DNA of 32,549 bases. It comes from a virus. The position numbers were made by a program, and so were the translations under genes. Positions within the stretch are counted from its first letter, which is position 1. Each line of letters opens with the position of its first letter. Positions 31,784 through 32,549 of the stretch are shown in pieces. The notes below the pieces were generated by a model. That model did not search any database, was not told the DNA's origin, and worked only from the letters and a program-made list of their open reading frames with translations. The DNA lies in IMG/VR virus record IMGVR_UViG_3300044640_001748, positions 1-32,549 of that record; one strand, written 5' to 3'.

Positions 31784-32466
31784 AAGCCATACCAGTTTAC
31801 ATTGGGTACGATCCGAGAGAAGCCATTGCCTTTCACACCTGTGCCAACTCAATCATACGACATGCGTCAAAGCCTGTGTCTATTATTCCTGTGGCATTAA
31901 ACTTGTTTCGTGACTACGAAGAAACACACACAGATGGCAGCAATCACTTTATCTACACACGTTTTCTAGTACCACACCTGCAAGAATACACAGGCTGGGC
32001 AATCTTCATTGATGGTGACATGATTGTGCGTGATGATATTGTAAAGTTATGGGAATTACAGAATCCTTATAACGATGTCATGGTGGTCAAACACGATTAC
32101 AAAACTTGTATGCCTGTAAAATACCTAGGAGCAAAAAATGAAGACTATCCTCGAAAAAATTGGAGTAGTGTTATTCTGTGGAATTGTAATTCTTTTCCTA
32201 ACAGGAAACTTACTCCCCAGTTCGTCCAACACGCCACCGGCAGTGAGCTCCACCGCTTCTCGTGGTTAGATGATGACCGCATTGGTGAACTACCTCCTGA
32301 ATGGAACTGGCTGCCTGATGAATACGGTATCAACCGAGATGCCAAACTATTACACTACACGCTAGGCACGCCTTGTTTTCAAGAGTTTGCTGACACTCCA
32401 CAAGGCGATGAATGGCACAGAGAACGCATACTTACAGAGTATTGCCAGCAAAGGTTGATAGAATGA
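31780..32466 (+). CDS. Glycosyltransferase-like protein (DxD)
   Basis: A 228-aa GT-A-like protein. The metal-binding motif is IFIDGDM (D78/D80), with FIYTRFLVP before it and NWSSVILWNCN and a C-terminal LLHYTLGTP after it. Similar to GT8-like unknowns in T4-like phages. The donor might come from the fused nucleotidyltransferase upstream, with which it overlaps (ATGA). Acceptor unknown. Confidence 0.75.
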   Translation: MKAIPVYIGYDPREAIAFHTCANSIIRHASKPVSIIPVALNLFRDYEETHTDGSNHFIYTRFLVPHLQEYTGWAIFIDGDMIVRDDIVKLWELQNPYNDVMVVKHDYKTCMPVKYLGAKNEDYPRKNWSSVILWNCNSFPNRKLTPQFVQHATGSELHRFSWLDDDRIGELPPEWNWLPDEYGINRDAKLLHYTLGTPCFQEFADTPQGDEWHRERILTEYCQQRLIE

Positions 32467-32549
32467 GTGATGGCAGTGAGAGATCAGCACCAAGACCTAG
32501 AAGTGTTGATGCAAATACATTTGCAAGCAATTGGGAATTGACGTTTGGA
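32463..32549 (+). CDS. Hypothetical protein, 5' part only
   Basis: The first 29 codons are visible (MSDGSERSAPRPRSVDANTF) and the frame is open at the right edge. The ATG overlaps the stop of the glycosyltransferase gene (ATGA), so it belongs to the same operon. The N-terminus resembles small conserved proteins of aquatic T4-like phages; function unknown. Confidence 0.6.
   Translation, partial: MSDGSERSAPRPRSVDANTFASNWELTFG

Noticed and set aside
1-32549. Prophage or mobile element signs (integrase, att sites, transposase, tRNA)
   Set aside because: None seen on either strand; the gene content is that of a lytic T4-type phage.

Overview
The window is a piece of a lytic, T4-type tailed-phage (myovirus) genome. 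It carries class Ia ribonucleotide reductase genes (nrdA and the 5' end of nrdB), a gp41-type replicative helicase, a gp61-type primase, a UvsW-type helicase, a probable gp62-type clamp-loader subunit, and several virion proteins of the kind found in marine and freshwater T4-like phages. I see no tRNA, integrase, transposon or CRISPR array. Most genes are on the minus strand, densely packed, with 1-20 nt overlaps (ATGA, GTGA, TAATG) and a number of GTG starts and one TTG start. The host is not identifiable. The sigma70-type promoters (TTGACN, 17 nt, TATAAT) and proteobacterial-type IscU/IscA suggest a proteobacterium.

Layout, low to high coordinate. 1-2836: nrdB start, nrdA and a small gene. 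2840-4408: a pectate-lyase-fold tail protein. 4433-5836: an overlapping IscU-IscA-exonuclease group. 5848-7105: a sulfotransferase-like protein, a protein with ten cysteines, a secreted His-rich protein and a 38-aa membrane peptide. 7107-12850: a late/structural block with a 2OG-Fe(II) oxygenase and a 641-aa nucleotidyltransferase plus ligase-like protein. 12917-13765: a plus-strand SGNH-like gene. 13766-17682: helicase, primase, SGNH hydrolase and virion protein. 17703-18080: a plus-strand gene. 18064-23465: a replication and unknown block holding a miniature DnaE-like protein, a zinc-finger protein, the gp62-like protein and UvsW. 23499-26742: radical SAM, methyltransferase and two SGNH proteins. 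26855-29438: an early region with four near-identical sigma70 promoters driving an AAA+ ATPase and small genes. 29514-30209: a virion protein. 30251-32549: glycosyltransferases and a cytidylyltransferase-cupin fusion.

The replication genes (nrdA/B, primase, helicase, UvsW, exonuclease) would supply nucleotides and copy DNA. The Fe-S genes could support host or phage Fe-S enzymes; the radical SAM protein is one candidate client. The glycosyltransferases, nucleotidyltransferase-cupin, SGNH and sulfotransferase-like genes look like a surface- or virion-modification set.

Two signals are the most unusual. The first is a 192-aa protein that keeps, in order, the three catalytic aspartates and other signature motifs of bacterial DNA polymerase III alpha, but lacks about 80% of that enzyme. 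The second is a two-class promoter arrangement: late-promoter-like motifs sit either 22-24 nt upstream of genes with a Shine-Dalgarno sequence, or so close to genes without one that the mRNA would be leaderless.
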